Shown one piece after another: positions 1 to 8,293 of a stretch of 50,760 bases of DNA. The stretch is taken from the NCBI GenBank assembly GCA_023458215.1, contig JAEXAJ010000171.1, forward strand, positions 1 through 50,760. Direction: 5' to 3'. The DNA comes from Bacteroidota bacterium (GTDB taxonomy: Bacteria; Bacteroidota; Bacteroidia; Bacteroidales; Bacteroidaceae). The position numbers and the translations under genes were made by a program. The notes beneath the pieces were generated by a model that was given only the letters and a program-made list of their open reading frames with translations, did not search any database and was not told the DNA's origin. The number at the start of each line of letters is the position of its first letter. The first letter of the stretch is position 1.

Positions 1-1038
1 TTCAACTTTGCACCCAACTTGGATTTACGTTTCCGTTTCTCCAAAGTGAGCCAGCTGCGTATGACCTATCGTGGTAATAGCAGTCAGCCTAGTATGGAGA
101 ATCTGCTACCGATAACAGATAATGCCAACCCGCTGAATATTAGAATTGGTAATCCTGGCTTGAAACCATCATTCTCACATAATCTGCGGATGTTCTATAA
201 TACTTATAATGCCGAATATCAGCGTGGAATTTTCTCACATGCAAGTGTGCAAATGGTGCAAAATAGTATAAGCAATAGCCGTGAGTATAATCCGACAACG
301 GGTGGTTGGACTACAACTCCGAAGAATATTAATGGCAATTGGAATGCATTTGGTATGTTTGGAATCAATACAGCATTGAAAAACAAAAAATATACAATTG
401 GCTCTTTTTCTAATATCAACTATGTTAATAATGTAGGTTATCTGACATCGGGAAGTGGCGCCGAGGCCGTAGAACAGAAGAACACCACTACTAACCTTAC
501 ATTAAGTGAGCGCCTCAATGCTGCGTATCGTAATGATTGGTTTGAATTCGGTCTGAATGGTTCTATCTCTTATTCTGTAGAAAAGGATAAGTTGACTAGC
601 GACAACAACCAGGAACCCTATACCTACTCTTATGGTGCCAACACTACGGTGAACATGCCCTGGAGTATGAGCGTATCGACCAATATCGCCAACCAAAGTC
701 GCCGTGGCTACACGGACAGCAGCATGAACCGTAATGAACTGATCTGGAATGCACAACTTTCGCAAACATTCCTGAAAGGTGCCGCCACAGTAAGTTTTGA
801 AATGTACGACATCCTGAAACAGCAGAGTAACATCAGCCGCTCCCTGACAGCCAGCGGACGTTCGGTATACGAGTACAATGGTGTAAACAGCTATTGCATG
901 CTTCACTTCATCTATCGCCTGAACATCTTCGGAAGCAAGGCTGCCCGTGAGAAAATGCAGGGCAGACGTGGCTTTGGCGGTCCCGGCGGCCCCGGCGGTT
1001 TCCATGGCGGAGGCTTTGGCGGTCGTCGTCCGTTCTAA
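1..1038 (+). CDS. Outer-membrane beta-barrel protein, TonB-receptor-like (C-terminal part)
   Basis: The reading frame is open from base 1, so the gene begins outside the window and only about 345 C-terminal residues are seen. The sequence has alternating amphipathic strands rich in N, T, Y and S, with barrel-strand phrases such as NTALKNKKYTIGSFSNINY. This is typical of the Bacteroidota outer-membrane barrel family related to TonB-dependent receptors (PF14905-like). The protein ends in a glycine-rich tail of about 25 residues (GFGGPGGPGG and similar) and a terminal Phe, the residue usual at the end of outer-membrane barrels. The plug domain and any carboxypeptidase-regulatory-like domain would lie upstream. 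A substrate cannot be assigned. The barrel call is strong; true TonB dependence is inferred. Confidence 0.8.
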   Translation, partial: FNFAPNLDLRFRFSKVSQLRMTYRGNSSQPSMENLLPITDNANPLNIRIGNPGLKPSFSHNLRMFYNTYNAEYQRGIFSHASVQMVQNSISNSREYNPTTGGWTTTPKNINGNWNAFGMFGINTALKNKKYTIGSFSNINYVNNVGYLTSGSGAEAVEQKNTTTNLTLSERLNAAYRNDWFEFGLNGSISYSVEKDKLTSDNNQEPYTYSYGANTTVNMPWSMSVSTNIANQSRRGYTDSSMNRNELIWNAQLSQTFLKGAATVSFEMYDILKQQSNISRSLTASGRSVYEYNGVNSYCMLHFIYRLNIFGSKAAREKMQGRRGFGGPGGPGGFHGGGFGGRRPF

Positions 1039-1044
1039 ACGAAT

Positions 1045-1138
1045 TTAAATGAAGAATGAGGAATGAAGAATGAAGAATTACCATGCGGCACATAGCGCAG
1101 CTCAATTCTTCATTCCTCATTCTTCATTCTTCATTTAA
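1045..1138. repeat. Long imperfect inverted repeat built of GAATGAA units
   Basis: Two 35-bp arms (1045-1079 and 1104-1138) pair at 33 of 35 positions around a 24-base loop. Each arm is a run of the short unit GAATGA(A/G), so it is also a direct repeat within itself. It fills the gap between the barrel gene and cls. It could act as a transcript-end hairpin for the barrel gene, although no clean T tract follows. The second arm ends 5 bases before the putative cls -7 box. Confidence 0.8.
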
Positions 1139-1143
1139 TTTCC

Positions 1144-1151
1144 TATCTTTG
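1144..1151 (+). promoter_or_regulatory. Bacteroides-type -7 box before cls
   Basis: TATCTTTG matches the Bacteroides -7 consensus TAnnTTTG exactly. No TTG is seen at the usual distance upstream. The box ends only 5 bases before the cls ATG, so transcription from it would start at or next to the start codon. Confidence 0.5.
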
Positions 1152-1156
1152 CTACC

Positions 1157-2596
1157 ATGATTGATTGGAACCTGCTAGCCAGCCAGATTGCCACGGTAGC
1201 ATTCGATATCGTTTACTTCGGGGCTATTATCGGAACGATTGTCGTTATTATTCTCGATAATCGTAATCCGGTGAAGACCATGGCGTGGATACTGATACTC
1301 ATGTTCCTGCCTGTTGTGGGGCTTATCCTTTACTTCTTTTTCGGTCGGAGCCATCGCCGTGAGCGTATGATCGGTAAGAAGAGTTACAGCCACTTGCTAA
1401 AGAAACCGATGGCTGAATATCTGGCTCAAAGTTCCTGTTCCCTTCCACTGTCCTACGGACGTCTGATTTCCTTATTCCGTCATACCAATCAAGCTTTCCC
1501 TTTCGATGGCAACCGGGTAGTAACTTATACTTCAGGGCTTTCTATGCTCCAATCCCTGCTACGCGAATTACAGAAGGCCAAGCAACATATTCACATCGAG
1601 TTCTATATCTTTGAGGACGATGCTATTGGCAGGCTGGTGCGTGACGTCCTGATGGAGAAAGCACGTGAGGGTGTGGAAGTACGGGTGATTTACGACGACG
1701 TAGGTTGTTGGCACGTGCCCAACCGCTTCTTTGAACGGATGAGAGAAGCGGGTATTGAAGTCCGTAGCTTCCTGAAAGTTCGTTTTCCCCTTTTTACGAG
1801 CAAAGTGAACTTCCGTAACCACCGGAAGATAGTAGTCATTGACGGTCGCATCGGTTTTGTAGGAGGCATGAATCTTGCGGAACGTTACATGCGTGGTTTT
1901 TCATGGGGTATTTGGCGTGATACCCACCTGATGCTTGAAGGTAAAGTGGTGCATGGTCTGCAAACAGCCTTCTTGCTCGACTGGTATTTTGTAGACCGTA
2001 CATTGATTACCGCTACCCGATACTTCCCGAAGATAGAGTCTTGCGGTACTTCGTTGGCGCAAATAGTAACGAGTGATCCCGTTGGCTCATGGAAGGAAAT
2101 CATGCAAGGACTTGTGATGGCCATTAGTGGGGCTAAAAAGTATTTCTATATCCAGACTCCTTATTTCCTGCCGACAGAAGCCGTATTGATAGCTATGCAG
2201 ACTGCTGCATTAGCAGGAGTGGATGTGCGTTTGATGCTACCCTTGCGTGCGGACAACCGGCTGACTCATTTGGGCTCTTGTTCCTATTTGGCAGATGTGC
2301 TTCGTTCGGGCGTCAAAGTCTATTTCTATAAGAAAGGTTTCCTGCATTCCAAGTTGATGGTTGCAGATGATGAGTTATCCACCGTAGGTTCTACGAATAT
2401 AGATTTCCGCAGTTTTGAACACAACTTTGAAGTGAATGCCTTTATCTACGATACGGAGACAGCCCTCCAAATGCGTGAAATCTTCCTGCAAGACCAGCGC
2501 GAATGTGTACCGGTTTACCTGAAGAGCTGGGTGAAACGTCCTTGGTATCGCAAGGCAGCCGAGAGTGTGGTGCGGTTGTTGGCTCCGCTACTTTAA
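1157..2596 (+). CDS. cls: Cardiolipin synthase (phospholipase D family)
   Basis: The 479-residue length is typical of ClsA-type cardiolipin synthases, membrane enzymes that join two phosphatidylglycerol molecules to give cardiolipin and glycerol. Two N-terminal membrane helices (about residues 12-32 and 40-62, PLDc_N type) are followed by two phospholipase D domains. Each PLD domain carries an HKD motif: NHRKIVVIDG near residue 222 and LHSKLMVADD near residue 396, the second followed by GSTNID. The ATG at 1157 gives the expected N-terminal helices, and no alternative Met occurs before residue 42. The stop overlaps the 3' end of the convergent rsmD gene by 9 bases. Assignment is firm at family level. 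Confidence 0.95.
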   Translation: MIDWNLLASQIATVAFDIVYFGAIIGTIVVIILDNRNPVKTMAWILILMFLPVVGLILYFFFGRSHRRERMIGKKSYSHLLKKPMAEYLAQSSCSLPLSYGRLISLFRHTNQAFPFDGNRVVTYTSGLSMLQSLLRELQKAKQHIHIEFYIFEDDAIGRLVRDVLMEKAREGVEVRVIYDDVGCWHVPNRFFERMREAGIEVRSFLKVRFPLFTSKVNFRNHRKIVVIDGRIGFVGGMNLAERYMRGFSWGIWRDTHLMLEGKVVHGLQTAFLLDWYFVDRTLITATRYFPKIESCGTSLAQIVTSDPVGSWKEIMQGLVMAISGAKKYFYIQTPYFLPTEAVLIAMQTAALAGVDVRLMLPLRADNRLTHLGSCSYLADVLRSGVKVYFYKKGFLHSKLMVADDELSTVGSTNIDFRSFEHNFEVNAFIYDTETALQMREIFLQDQRECVPVYLKSWVKRPWYRKAAESVVRLLAPLL

Positions 2597-3127
2597 TCTG
2601 AAAAAGGAGAAGTTGACGCTGCCGTATGCTCTTCTTTCTATAAAGCAAGGATGTTCTTCGAAGTTATCTTTCTTTCCATGTTCCAGGACGAATAGTCCGT
2701 CTTCTTTCAACAAGTTGTTTTCAAAGATAAGGTTCGGAATAGTCTCCAATCCTTTAAGTTCGTACGGGGGGTCGGCAAAGATAAAATCGAACTGCTCCCG
2801 TCCGCTCTTTACGTACTTGAATACGTCGCCACAAATAGGCAGGCATTTGTCGGTCTTGACTTCTTGCATCACTTTGCAGATAAATGTATAGTGGGCGCGG
2901 TCTTTCTCCACACTGATAACCTGGTCGCATCCTCTGGATACCAATTCGATGCTGATACTGCCTGTTCCGGCAAAGAGGTCGAGGGCGCGTACACCGTCTT
3001 CAAAGTCTATGTAGTTGGAGAGTACATTAAACAGATTCTCTTTGGCAAAGTCTGTAGTAGGACGCGCCTTGAAAGAGTGGGGGACGTCGAAACGTCTTCT
3101 TTTATATATTCCGCTGATTACTCGCAT
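2588..3127 (-). CDS. rsmD: 16S rRNA (guanine-966-N2)-methyltransferase
   Basis: RsmD methylates the N2 of G966 in 16S rRNA in the assembling 30S subunit, using S-adenosylmethionine. The 179-residue length is normal. The N-terminal MRVISGIYKRRRF and the RPTTD segment are family signatures. The SAM-binding loop is ALDLFAGTGSISIE (about residues 48-61), and the amino-methyltransferase motif DPPYE lies near residues 118-122. The gene is last in a leftward trio: its start overlaps the stop of the DUF3822 gene by 10 bases, so the two are probably translated from one mRNA. Its 3' end overlaps cls by 9 bases in the opposite orientation. Confidence 0.95.
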   Translation of the reverse strand: MRVISGIYKRRRFDVPHSFKARPTTDFAKENLFNVLSNYIDFEDGVRALDLFAGTGSISIELVSRGCDQVISVEKDRAHYTFICKVMQEVKTDKCLPICGDVFKYVKSGREQFDFIFADPPYELKGLETIPNLIFENNLLKEDGLFVLEHGKKDNFEEHPCFIERRAYGSVNFSFFRLK

Positions 3128-3897
3128 GAGTTGATGGCTTGTAAGTCTAGATTAGTGGCGGGATTCATGATGAATACCTGCCGGATAAATTTTCGTAATT
3201 CGGGCAATAGCTGCTCCTTGTCTGATAAGGCACCGGTAAGGTGCAGTTCATCGCGCTCTTGTTCAAAGCCGAGTCGCTTCCATATATATAATAGGTAATA
3301 GATGCGATCGGGAGTTGTGCTGCATTTAAAGGAGTTGGCCAGCAACAAGCGTCCGCGTTCGTAGCTATACACATCAATGGCTTCCTTCCGTAGATTAGCA
3401 TACATTTTTCGGCTGTTACCTAACCGGCTTTTAACTGCGAAGAGCTCGATGAACGGACTGCATTGGGAATAGAATTTTACATTCGGATATTGTTCGCACA
3501 GAAAACCATGTGCGCTTTTGTCCATTCCGAAGAGCACTACAATATTGTTTTTATGCAGTATATTGTACTGGATGAGTTCGTTTTCCCGCTTTGCGTGGTT
3601 ATGATAGAATACTGTTTCGGCTTGTTCGTCCTCAAAGAACTCCAACGGGATGAAGGTGAAACGCTTGTCTGCCATCAGCACATTGACACGGCGGTAGGGG
3701 CGGTTCAGCCATTCTACTTCACGGAAGGTTTGCTTCAGGTTGGCAGTGATAGAGAGCGACTCATCTATGGTACGGTCATAGAAAGAGGTTTCTCCGTCAC
3801 CCAGAGGGTTGAATACAGAAAAAGAAAATCCATCCGTACTGAGACGGATGGATAATGTATATTGTTCCGATTTATTAAAATCAGTGGTTTCTATCAT
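3118..3897 (-). CDS. DUF3822 family protein
   Basis: This 259-residue soluble protein has no signal peptide or membrane helix. Its length, the N-terminal TLSIRLSTDGFSFSVFNP segment and the position directly before rsmD match the Bacteroidota DUF3822 family. The fold is thought to resemble actin/ASKHA-type proteins, but this is recalled and cannot be seen here. No catalytic motif was found and no function is known to me. It overlaps rsmD by 10 bases and starts 16 bases after the stop of the membrane-protein gene upstream, so the three genes probably form an operon. The constant pairing with rsmD suggests a link to ribosome assembly, which is inference only. Confidence 0.8.
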   Translation of the reverse strand: MIETTDFNKSEQYTLSIRLSTDGFSFSVFNPLGDGETSFYDRTIDESLSITANLKQTFREVEWLNRPYRRVNVLMADKRFTFIPLEFFEDEQAETVFYHNHAKRENELIQYNILHKNNIVVLFGMDKSAHGFLCEQYPNVKFYSQCSPFIELFAVKSRLGNSRKMYANLRKEAIDVYSYERGRLLLANSFKCSTTPDRIYYLLYIWKRLGFEQERDELHLTGALSDKEQLLPELRKFIRQVFIMNPATNLDLQAINSCE

Positions 3898-3913
3898 GTT
3901 GATTGGGGTAAGA

Positions 3914-4600
3914 TTATTCCCAGTTACCAGCGTTGTTGTTAGCTGTTTCCAAGCTACCGATCATCAAACCGCAGTATCTACCTAACTTAGTCTGAGTATC
4001 TTTCAGGTTAGTGATTTCTTGATTATCCAAACCATTCAGATATACTTCATACGGAGTTTTAACTTCGAGCAGACAGAAAGGAACACCAGACTTGGCTGTA
4101 TCGTTGCGAATGGCCATTTCAAACTGTGCACCGTTTCCGAAAGGAACATATCTCAAAGAATCAGGATTGAAACCTTTCGGGAAGATAGTATCCATAACGG
4201 CTACCCACATAGTATCACGCTTAAAGTTTTCCAGACCGAACTTCTTAACTTCGTCGTACTTGCCTGTTTTCTTAGCTTTTTCGATGATAGCGATAGCTTT
4301 CTTTTCAGTCAATCCGTCTTCCAATTGCTTATCGTTCAATTCACCTTGTTTGAAGATGAATGGTAACTTCTGGTGCTTAACAAAATCGATCAGCGTATCG
4401 AAGCTGGCAGTATATTGCTGCTTGTTCAGGTTACGATATTCCATCTGTGCCTTACGGATATCGATAAGACGTTCAATGACTTTCGCATCTCTGTGCTTCT
4501 TAGCCTCTTCAAAGTTGATAGGTCCCATGATGCTGGCATAACAAACGTAAATTAATGCCAAAGCACATAAGCCTAAAACGATATTAAATACTGTTTTCAT
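3914..4600 (-). CDS. Conserved membrane-anchored protein with pseudopilin-like N terminus
   Basis: This 228-residue protein has one N-terminal hydrophobic segment (residues 5-25) followed by a long charged helix. The next segment, RKAQMEYRNLNKQQYTASFDTL (about residues 50-71), recalls the helix and first strand region of type IV pseudopilins, where a similar Ala-x-x-x-Tyr...Tyr-x-x-x-L-D-x-L pattern is common. No GFxxxE prepilin cleavage site is present, so a true pilin is doubtful. The C-terminal half is soluble and rich in K, D and N. I do not recognise a named family. It is the first gene of the leftward operon with the DUF3822 gene and rsmD, and a -7 box precedes it. Confidence 0.7.
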   Translation of the reverse strand: MKTVFNIVLGLCALALIYVCYASIMGPINFEEAKKHRDAKVIERLIDIRKAQMEYRNLNKQQYTASFDTLIDFVKHQKLPFIFKQGELNDKQLEDGLTEKKAIAIIEKAKKTGKYDEVKKFGLENFKRDTMWVAVMDTIFPKGFNPDSLRYVPFGNGAQFEMAIRNDTAKSGVPFCLLEVKTPYEVYLNGLDNQEITNLKDTQTKLGRYCGLMIGSLETANNNAGNWE

Positions 4601-4635
4601 GATAAATATGTTTTTTAGTTGTTATATTCGCACCG

Positions 4636-4643
4636 CAAAAATA
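4636..4643 (-). promoter_or_regulatory. Bacteroides-type -7 box for the 4600-2588 operon
   Basis: On the minus strand TATTTTTG matches TAnnTTTG. The expected TTG 19 bases upstream is TCG (4663-4665), a near match. It lies 36 bases before the ATG at 4600. Confidence 0.5.
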
Positions 4644-4695
4644 AAAGAAATTAATTTAATAACGATAGTTCCCTTTACTTTTTTCTCTTACAAAA

Positions 4696-6114
4696 ATGAT
4701 AAATAACTATTTAGAGAGGCAAATTAAAGAAAATTTTCCTTACCAACCAACTTCCGAGCAAGAAATTGCGATAAAATCTTTGTCGGAGTTCCTTCTTGCG
4801 CCTCATAACGAGGCGGTTTTTCTGCTTCGTGGTTATGCCGGAACGGGTAAAACTTCGTTGGTGGGTGCCTTGGTCAGGACGTTGGACAAGCTGGAGCAGA
4901 AGTCTGTATTGCTGGCTCCAACCGGACGGGCGGCGAAAGTATTTTCCGCATACGCCGAACATCCGGCGTTTACAATTCATAAAAAAATCTATAGACAGCA
5001 ATCTTTCTCAAATGAGATGAGTAACTTCTCGGTGAACGATAATTTGACAACTCATACCTTATATATTGTAGATGAGGCTTCGATGATTTCCAATGAAGGA
5101 TTGTCCGGCTCTATGTTTGGTACGGGACGGCTGCTGGACGACTTGATACAATTTGTCTATTCCGGTCAGGGTTGCCGGTTGCTGCTGATGGGAGATACGG
5201 CACAGCTTCCACCGGTGGGTGAGGAGCAGAGTCCCGCCCTTTTTGCCGAGGCGCTGAAGGGGTACGGATTGGAAGTGCTGGAAGTGGACTTGACGCAGGT
5301 GGTGCGTCAGGAACAGCAATCGGGCATTTTGTGGAACGCCACCCGCTTGCGGCAACTGATTGCGGAAGATGCTTGCCATTCATTGCCGAAGATCAAAGTT
5401 TCGGGCTTTGCGGATATCAAGGTGTTGCCGGGCAACGAGTTGATAGATGCGTTGACGTCTTGTTACGATCGTGACGGAATGGGCGAAACCACCGTGATCT
5501 GCCGCTCCAACAAGCGGGCGAATATCTACAATAACGGCATCCGCGCGCAAATACTTTGGCGGGAAGATGAGCTGAATACAGGCGACCTGTTGATGGTTGC
5601 GAAAAATAATTATTATTGGACGGAGAAACAGAAAGAAATGGACTTCATAGCCAACGGCGAAATAGCCGTGGTACACCGCATGCGTCGTACGCGCGAACTT
5701 TACGGTTTCCGTTTTGCCGATGTTACGTTGACTTTCCCCGATCACAACGACTTCGAGATAGAGGTGAATCTATTGCTGGATACCTTGCATAGCGATGCTC
5801 CCGCACTGCCTAAGGCTGATAACGACCGTCTGTTCTATGCCGTTCTCGAAGACTATGCCGATATTTCCATGAAGCGCGACCGAATGAAGAAGATGAAAGC
5901 CGATCCCTATTACAATGCGCTACAAGTGAAGTATGCATACGCCGTGACTTGCCATAAAGCGCAGGGCGGGCAGTGGAAGAATGTTTTCCTCGATCAGGGT
6001 TATATGACGGACGAGTACCTGACGCCCGACTATTTCCGATGGTTGTACACCGCCTTCACCCGAGCTACCGGAACGCTTTATCTCGTGAATTATCCCGAAG
6101 AGCAAATTTACTAG
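4696..6114 (+). CDS. RecD/Dda-like ATP-dependent DNA helicase
   Basis: This 472-residue superfamily 1 helicase is of the compact RecD2/Dda type. It has the Walker A motif GYAGTGKTSL (about residues 45-54), the Walker B/motif II phrase YIVDEASMI (about 124-132), the motif III-like LLMGDTAQLPPVG (about 163-175) and the C-terminal UvrD_C_2 motif TCHKAQGGQWKNVF (about 418-431). Such enzymes unwind or anneal DNA during repair or recombination. The N-terminal RecD2 domains are missing, so this is the short form common in Bacteroidota. The start ATG at 4696 lies 95 bases from the divergent gene at 4600. A weak -7-like stretch (TACTTTTT near 4676) precedes it. Confidence 0.9.
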   Translation: MINNYLERQIKENFPYQPTSEQEIAIKSLSEFLLAPHNEAVFLLRGYAGTGKTSLVGALVRTLDKLEQKSVLLAPTGRAAKVFSAYAEHPAFTIHKKIYRQQSFSNEMSNFSVNDNLTTHTLYIVDEASMISNEGLSGSMFGTGRLLDDLIQFVYSGQGCRLLLMGDTAQLPPVGEEQSPALFAEALKGYGLEVLEVDLTQVVRQEQQSGILWNATRLRQLIAEDACHSLPKIKVSGFADIKVLPGNELIDALTSCYDRDGMGETTVICRSNKRANIYNNGIRAQILWREDELNTGDLLMVAKNNYYWTEKQKEMDFIANGEIAVVHRMRRTRELYGFRFADVTLTFPDHNDFEIEVNLLLDTLHSDAPALPKADNDRLFYAVLEDYADISMKRDRMKKMKADPYYNALQVKYAYAVTCHKAQGGQWKNVFLDQGYMTDEYLTPDYFRWLYTAFTRATGTLYLVNYPEEQIY

Positions 6115-6179
6115 ACATTTGATGCAGTATTTAGTCGTTTCTCGCATTTTTGTTTATAGAACAATTAAAAACATCGACT

Positions 6180-7010
6180 ATGAGACACTTCTATTCTATT
6201 GTAACTATACTTTTGCTTGTCTTGGTGGCAAGTACGAGTTGTGAAGACGATTATCGGGATATGGTACTCTTTGAAGGAGCGGAACCCATCTTTGGGAAAG
6301 ATGGAAACGATAATATCGTTTCTTCTATAACACTCTATCTTACTAATCCCGAAGGAATTATTCTCGGCATAGATGGTGGGGACGGCAATTATTCGTTGGA
6401 CGAAAGTGAGGACATTGCTACCATGACATTTTCTGAATCACAGAACGGGTATGCACGTTTCAAGGTTGCACCGAAGCAGGAAGGTGTGGTAATCGTTCGT
6501 ATAAAAGATGGTAGCGGCGCTTCTGCGATATTGAAGATTGTGGTGCGTGATCGTTACAGGTTTCATTACTTTGTGGAGTACACCGGTTTTTTCCATACCG
6601 GAGGGATAGAGAGCGATCATTGGAATCAAATTCAGGTTGACTTAACTTCTGTTTTAACGGTAAAAGACCAGGGTACTTATACTTTAATTCCCGAGGATAT
6701 GAATGACTCTCATGGCCGCGGAGAGTTGCAGGTCCATCCGTCCGGTCTTACTCAAGACGTGATAATCGGTACTTATGAGGTTATAGAAGAAGACGGAGAG
6801 ACTTTTCTTTGTTTTAAATACAATGACGAGGTGCATAAATTTACAGGCAGGACTCCGGCGAATATTGTAACCAGAACCAGTCCGATACCTCCGCTGGTAG
6901 GTTACGAAGATGTCACATCGCTTTCGCCGATTGCTGTGCCGCAAGGATGCAAGATTTATCGTGCGGAGCATTGGATGTTTATATCCGATATTCCTTTTAC
7001 CGAAGAATGA
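6180..7010 (+). CDS. Lipoprotein with Ig-like N-terminal domain, paralogue 1
   Basis: The 276-residue protein begins MRHFYSIVTI, and its signal peptide ends at STSC, giving Cys21 as the probable lipid site. I chose the ATG at 6180 over an upstream TTG because it gives a clean signal peptide. The acidic CEDDY after the Cys resembles lipoprotein surface-export signals described in Bacteroidota. Residues about 40-125 look like a bacterial Ig-like domain, with the phrase GIDGGDGNY and a strand-ending DGSGASAILKIVV. The C-terminal half has no recognised motif. The next gene is a clear paralogue with the same CEDDYRDMV start. Function is unknown; surface exposure is inferred. Confidence 0.75.
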   Translation: MRHFYSIVTILLLVLVASTSCEDDYRDMVLFEGAEPIFGKDGNDNIVSSITLYLTNPEGIILGIDGGDGNYSLDESEDIATMTFSESQNGYARFKVAPKQEGVVIVRIKDGSGASAILKIVVRDRYRFHYFVEYTGFFHTGGIESDHWNQIQVDLTSVLTVKDQGTYTLIPEDMNDSHGRGELQVHPSGLTQDVIIGTYEVIEEDGETFLCFKYNDEVHKFTGRTPANIVTRTSPIPPLVGYEDVTSLSPIAVPQGCKIYRAEHWMFISDIPFTEE

Positions 7011-7064
7011 TAAACGCTTCTTTTTTTTGTTTATATTTAATTCTTTCTTTAATAATGAAAGTTA

Positions 7065-7072
7065 TACTTTTG
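7065..7072 (+). promoter_or_regulatory. Bacteroides-type -7 box before the second lipoprotein
   Basis: TACTTTTG matches TAnnTTTG exactly and ends 20 bases before the ATG at 7093. No clear TTG lies 19 bases upstream. It suggests that the second paralogue has its own transcript. Confidence 0.5.
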
Positions 7073-7092
7073 TAGCATTTACTAAACTAAAA

Positions 7093-7929
7093 ATGAAGAC
7101 GATGAAACAAGCCCATTCTATTATTTTATTCTTGATGTTACTGTTTGTAGGTACTTCTTGTGAGGACGATTACCGTGATATGGTGTTCTTCAGTGGTGAT
7201 AAACCGATTTATCAAATAGGAACCTGTTCTAATATGGTAGGTAATATAACCCTGCACATAACTAGTACAGATGGTACCGTGATAGGTATCGATGGTGGCG
7301 ACGGCAACTATACTTACTCTGTGGATAACAGCCATATTGTTGAGATAGAAGAAGCCGAGACGACAAGTGGTTACCGGCATATCCGTATTAAGCCGCAGAC
7401 TCTAGGGGAGGTATCCATTATAGCCAAGGACGGTTCGGGAAATCAGGCCATACTGATCGTTTCAGTGACAGAACCCAAAACACAGTTCGTGGCAATGGCT
7501 AAGAAAATTGAATTTGTAAACCGACAACTTCTTACTGATGAGGAGGCCGGTCGCATTGCTAACGAACAGATAACGAGTGTCCCTGTAAATATAGGGGGAG
7601 GTTTTGAAATATATCCCGACGAGAATGGCAGCTATGAAAATCAAGGCAACTTGAAGGTATATGTTGCAGATGATGCCGGTACAATCTTATCGGGAACATA
7701 CGTGCGGAAAAATGTGACCTGGCAGGGGAAGGAACTGTATGCTTTTGATTTCACTTTCGGAGATAAGACACATACCTATATTGTGGAAACCCAACCGATA
7801 GTAAATGGACGAAGCTTCTTAGGTCGAACATATCTGTTATTTAGAGAAGATGTGACTTCTGAATGTGGGAAGTTGCCCGATGAAGTGAAAGTATATCGTT
7901 TATTGATTGTTGAGTTAAGGTCTCGATAA
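7093..7929 (+). CDS. Lipoprotein with Ig-like N-terminal domain, paralogue 2
   Basis: The 278-residue protein starts MKTMKQAHSI and has lipobox VGTSC with Cys23. The ATG at 7093 is preferred because the frame upstream runs through the previous gene. It shares with its left neighbour the CEDDYRDMV...F segment, the GNITLHIT strand, the phrase IGIDGGDGNY and a DGSGNQAILIVSV strand, so the pair arose by tandem duplication. The C-terminal halves have diverged much more: this one has an NEQITSVPVNIGGGFEIYPDENG stretch not found in the first. No enzyme motif is visible. An intrinsic terminator follows 49 bases after the stop. Confidence 0.75.
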   Translation: MKTMKQAHSIILFLMLLFVGTSCEDDYRDMVFFSGDKPIYQIGTCSNMVGNITLHITSTDGTVIGIDGGDGNYTYSVDNSHIVEIEEAETTSGYRHIRIKPQTLGEVSIIAKDGSGNQAILIVSVTEPKTQFVAMAKKIEFVNRQLLTDEEAGRIANEQITSVPVNIGGGFEIYPDENGSYENQGNLKVYVADDAGTILSGTYVRKNVTWQGKELYAFDFTFGDKTHTYIVETQPIVNGRSFLGRTYLLFREDVTSECGKLPDEVKVYRLLIVELRSR

Positions 7930-7978
7930 GAAGAAAAAATGAAATCTTGTCAAGAGCAGATTTATATAAGATTAATGG

Positions 7979-8004
7979 ACGGGAGGCTTTGACCTCCCGT
8001 TTTT
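7979..8004 (+). terminator. Intrinsic terminator after the lipoprotein pair
   Basis: The perfect 8-bp stem ACGGGAGG / CCTCCCGT with a 6-base loop (CTTTGA) is followed by TTTT. It lies 49 bases after the stop of the second lipoprotein gene. Confidence 0.85.
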
Positions 8005-8008
8005 GTAT

Positions 8009-8098
8009 CCGGAACAGATGATGTGTTTACTCCGAACAGACCATCTGTATACCCTGAACGCATCATCTGTTTGCCCCGGACGCATCATCCGTTTTGCC
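8009..8098. repeat. Four degenerate tandem copies of a 22-23 bp unit
   Basis: Copies lie at 8009-8031, 8032-8053, 8054-8075 and 8076-8098. The shared core is roughly CnGAAC(A/G)nATCATCTGTnTnCC. It starts 5 bases after the terminator T run. No function is known to me. Confidence 0.65.
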
Positions 8099-8148
8099 AC
8101 ACTTCACCGTCCGAAATGCCTGTGCTTTTCACCAAAATGCCACACCTC

Positions 8149-8179
8149 AGCAGGTCAAATGCCAGCCATTTCACCTGCT
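8149..8179. repeat. Hairpin with 13-bp arms
   Basis: AGCAGGTCAAATG (8149-8161) pairs with CATTTCACCTGCT (8167-8179) at 12 of 13 positions around a 5-base loop. There is no T tract on either side, so it is not a typical terminator. Confidence 0.6.
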
Positions 8180-8258
8180 TAAACCTGACGTTTAGTGAGC
8201 TAAAGTGTAGGATTAGGAGAGCAAACATGAGGTGTTTGAAAAGAGAAGATGTAGGGGT

Positions 8259-8293
8259 AAAAAAGAAACGGAGAAGTATTTGCCTCTCCGTTT
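8259..8293 (-). terminator. Leftward intrinsic terminator, probably for alaS
   Basis: A perfect 9-bp stem AAACGGAGA / TCTCCGTTT has a 10-base loop. On the minus strand it is followed by TTTCTTTTTT-like sequence (A run at 8259-8264 on the plus strand). It lies about 300 bases beyond the alaS stop, so alaS would have a long 3' untranslated part that includes the 8431-8525 repeat. Confidence 0.65.

Noticed and set aside
1710..1719. GGCACGTGCC palindrome as a possible parS site
   Set aside because: It lies inside cls and lacks the TGTTTC/GAAACA flanks of known parS sites. The window has no convincing parS.
7011..7064. Terminator between the two lipoprotein genes at the T run near 7020
   Set aside because: The T run is present, but no stable hairpin precedes it.
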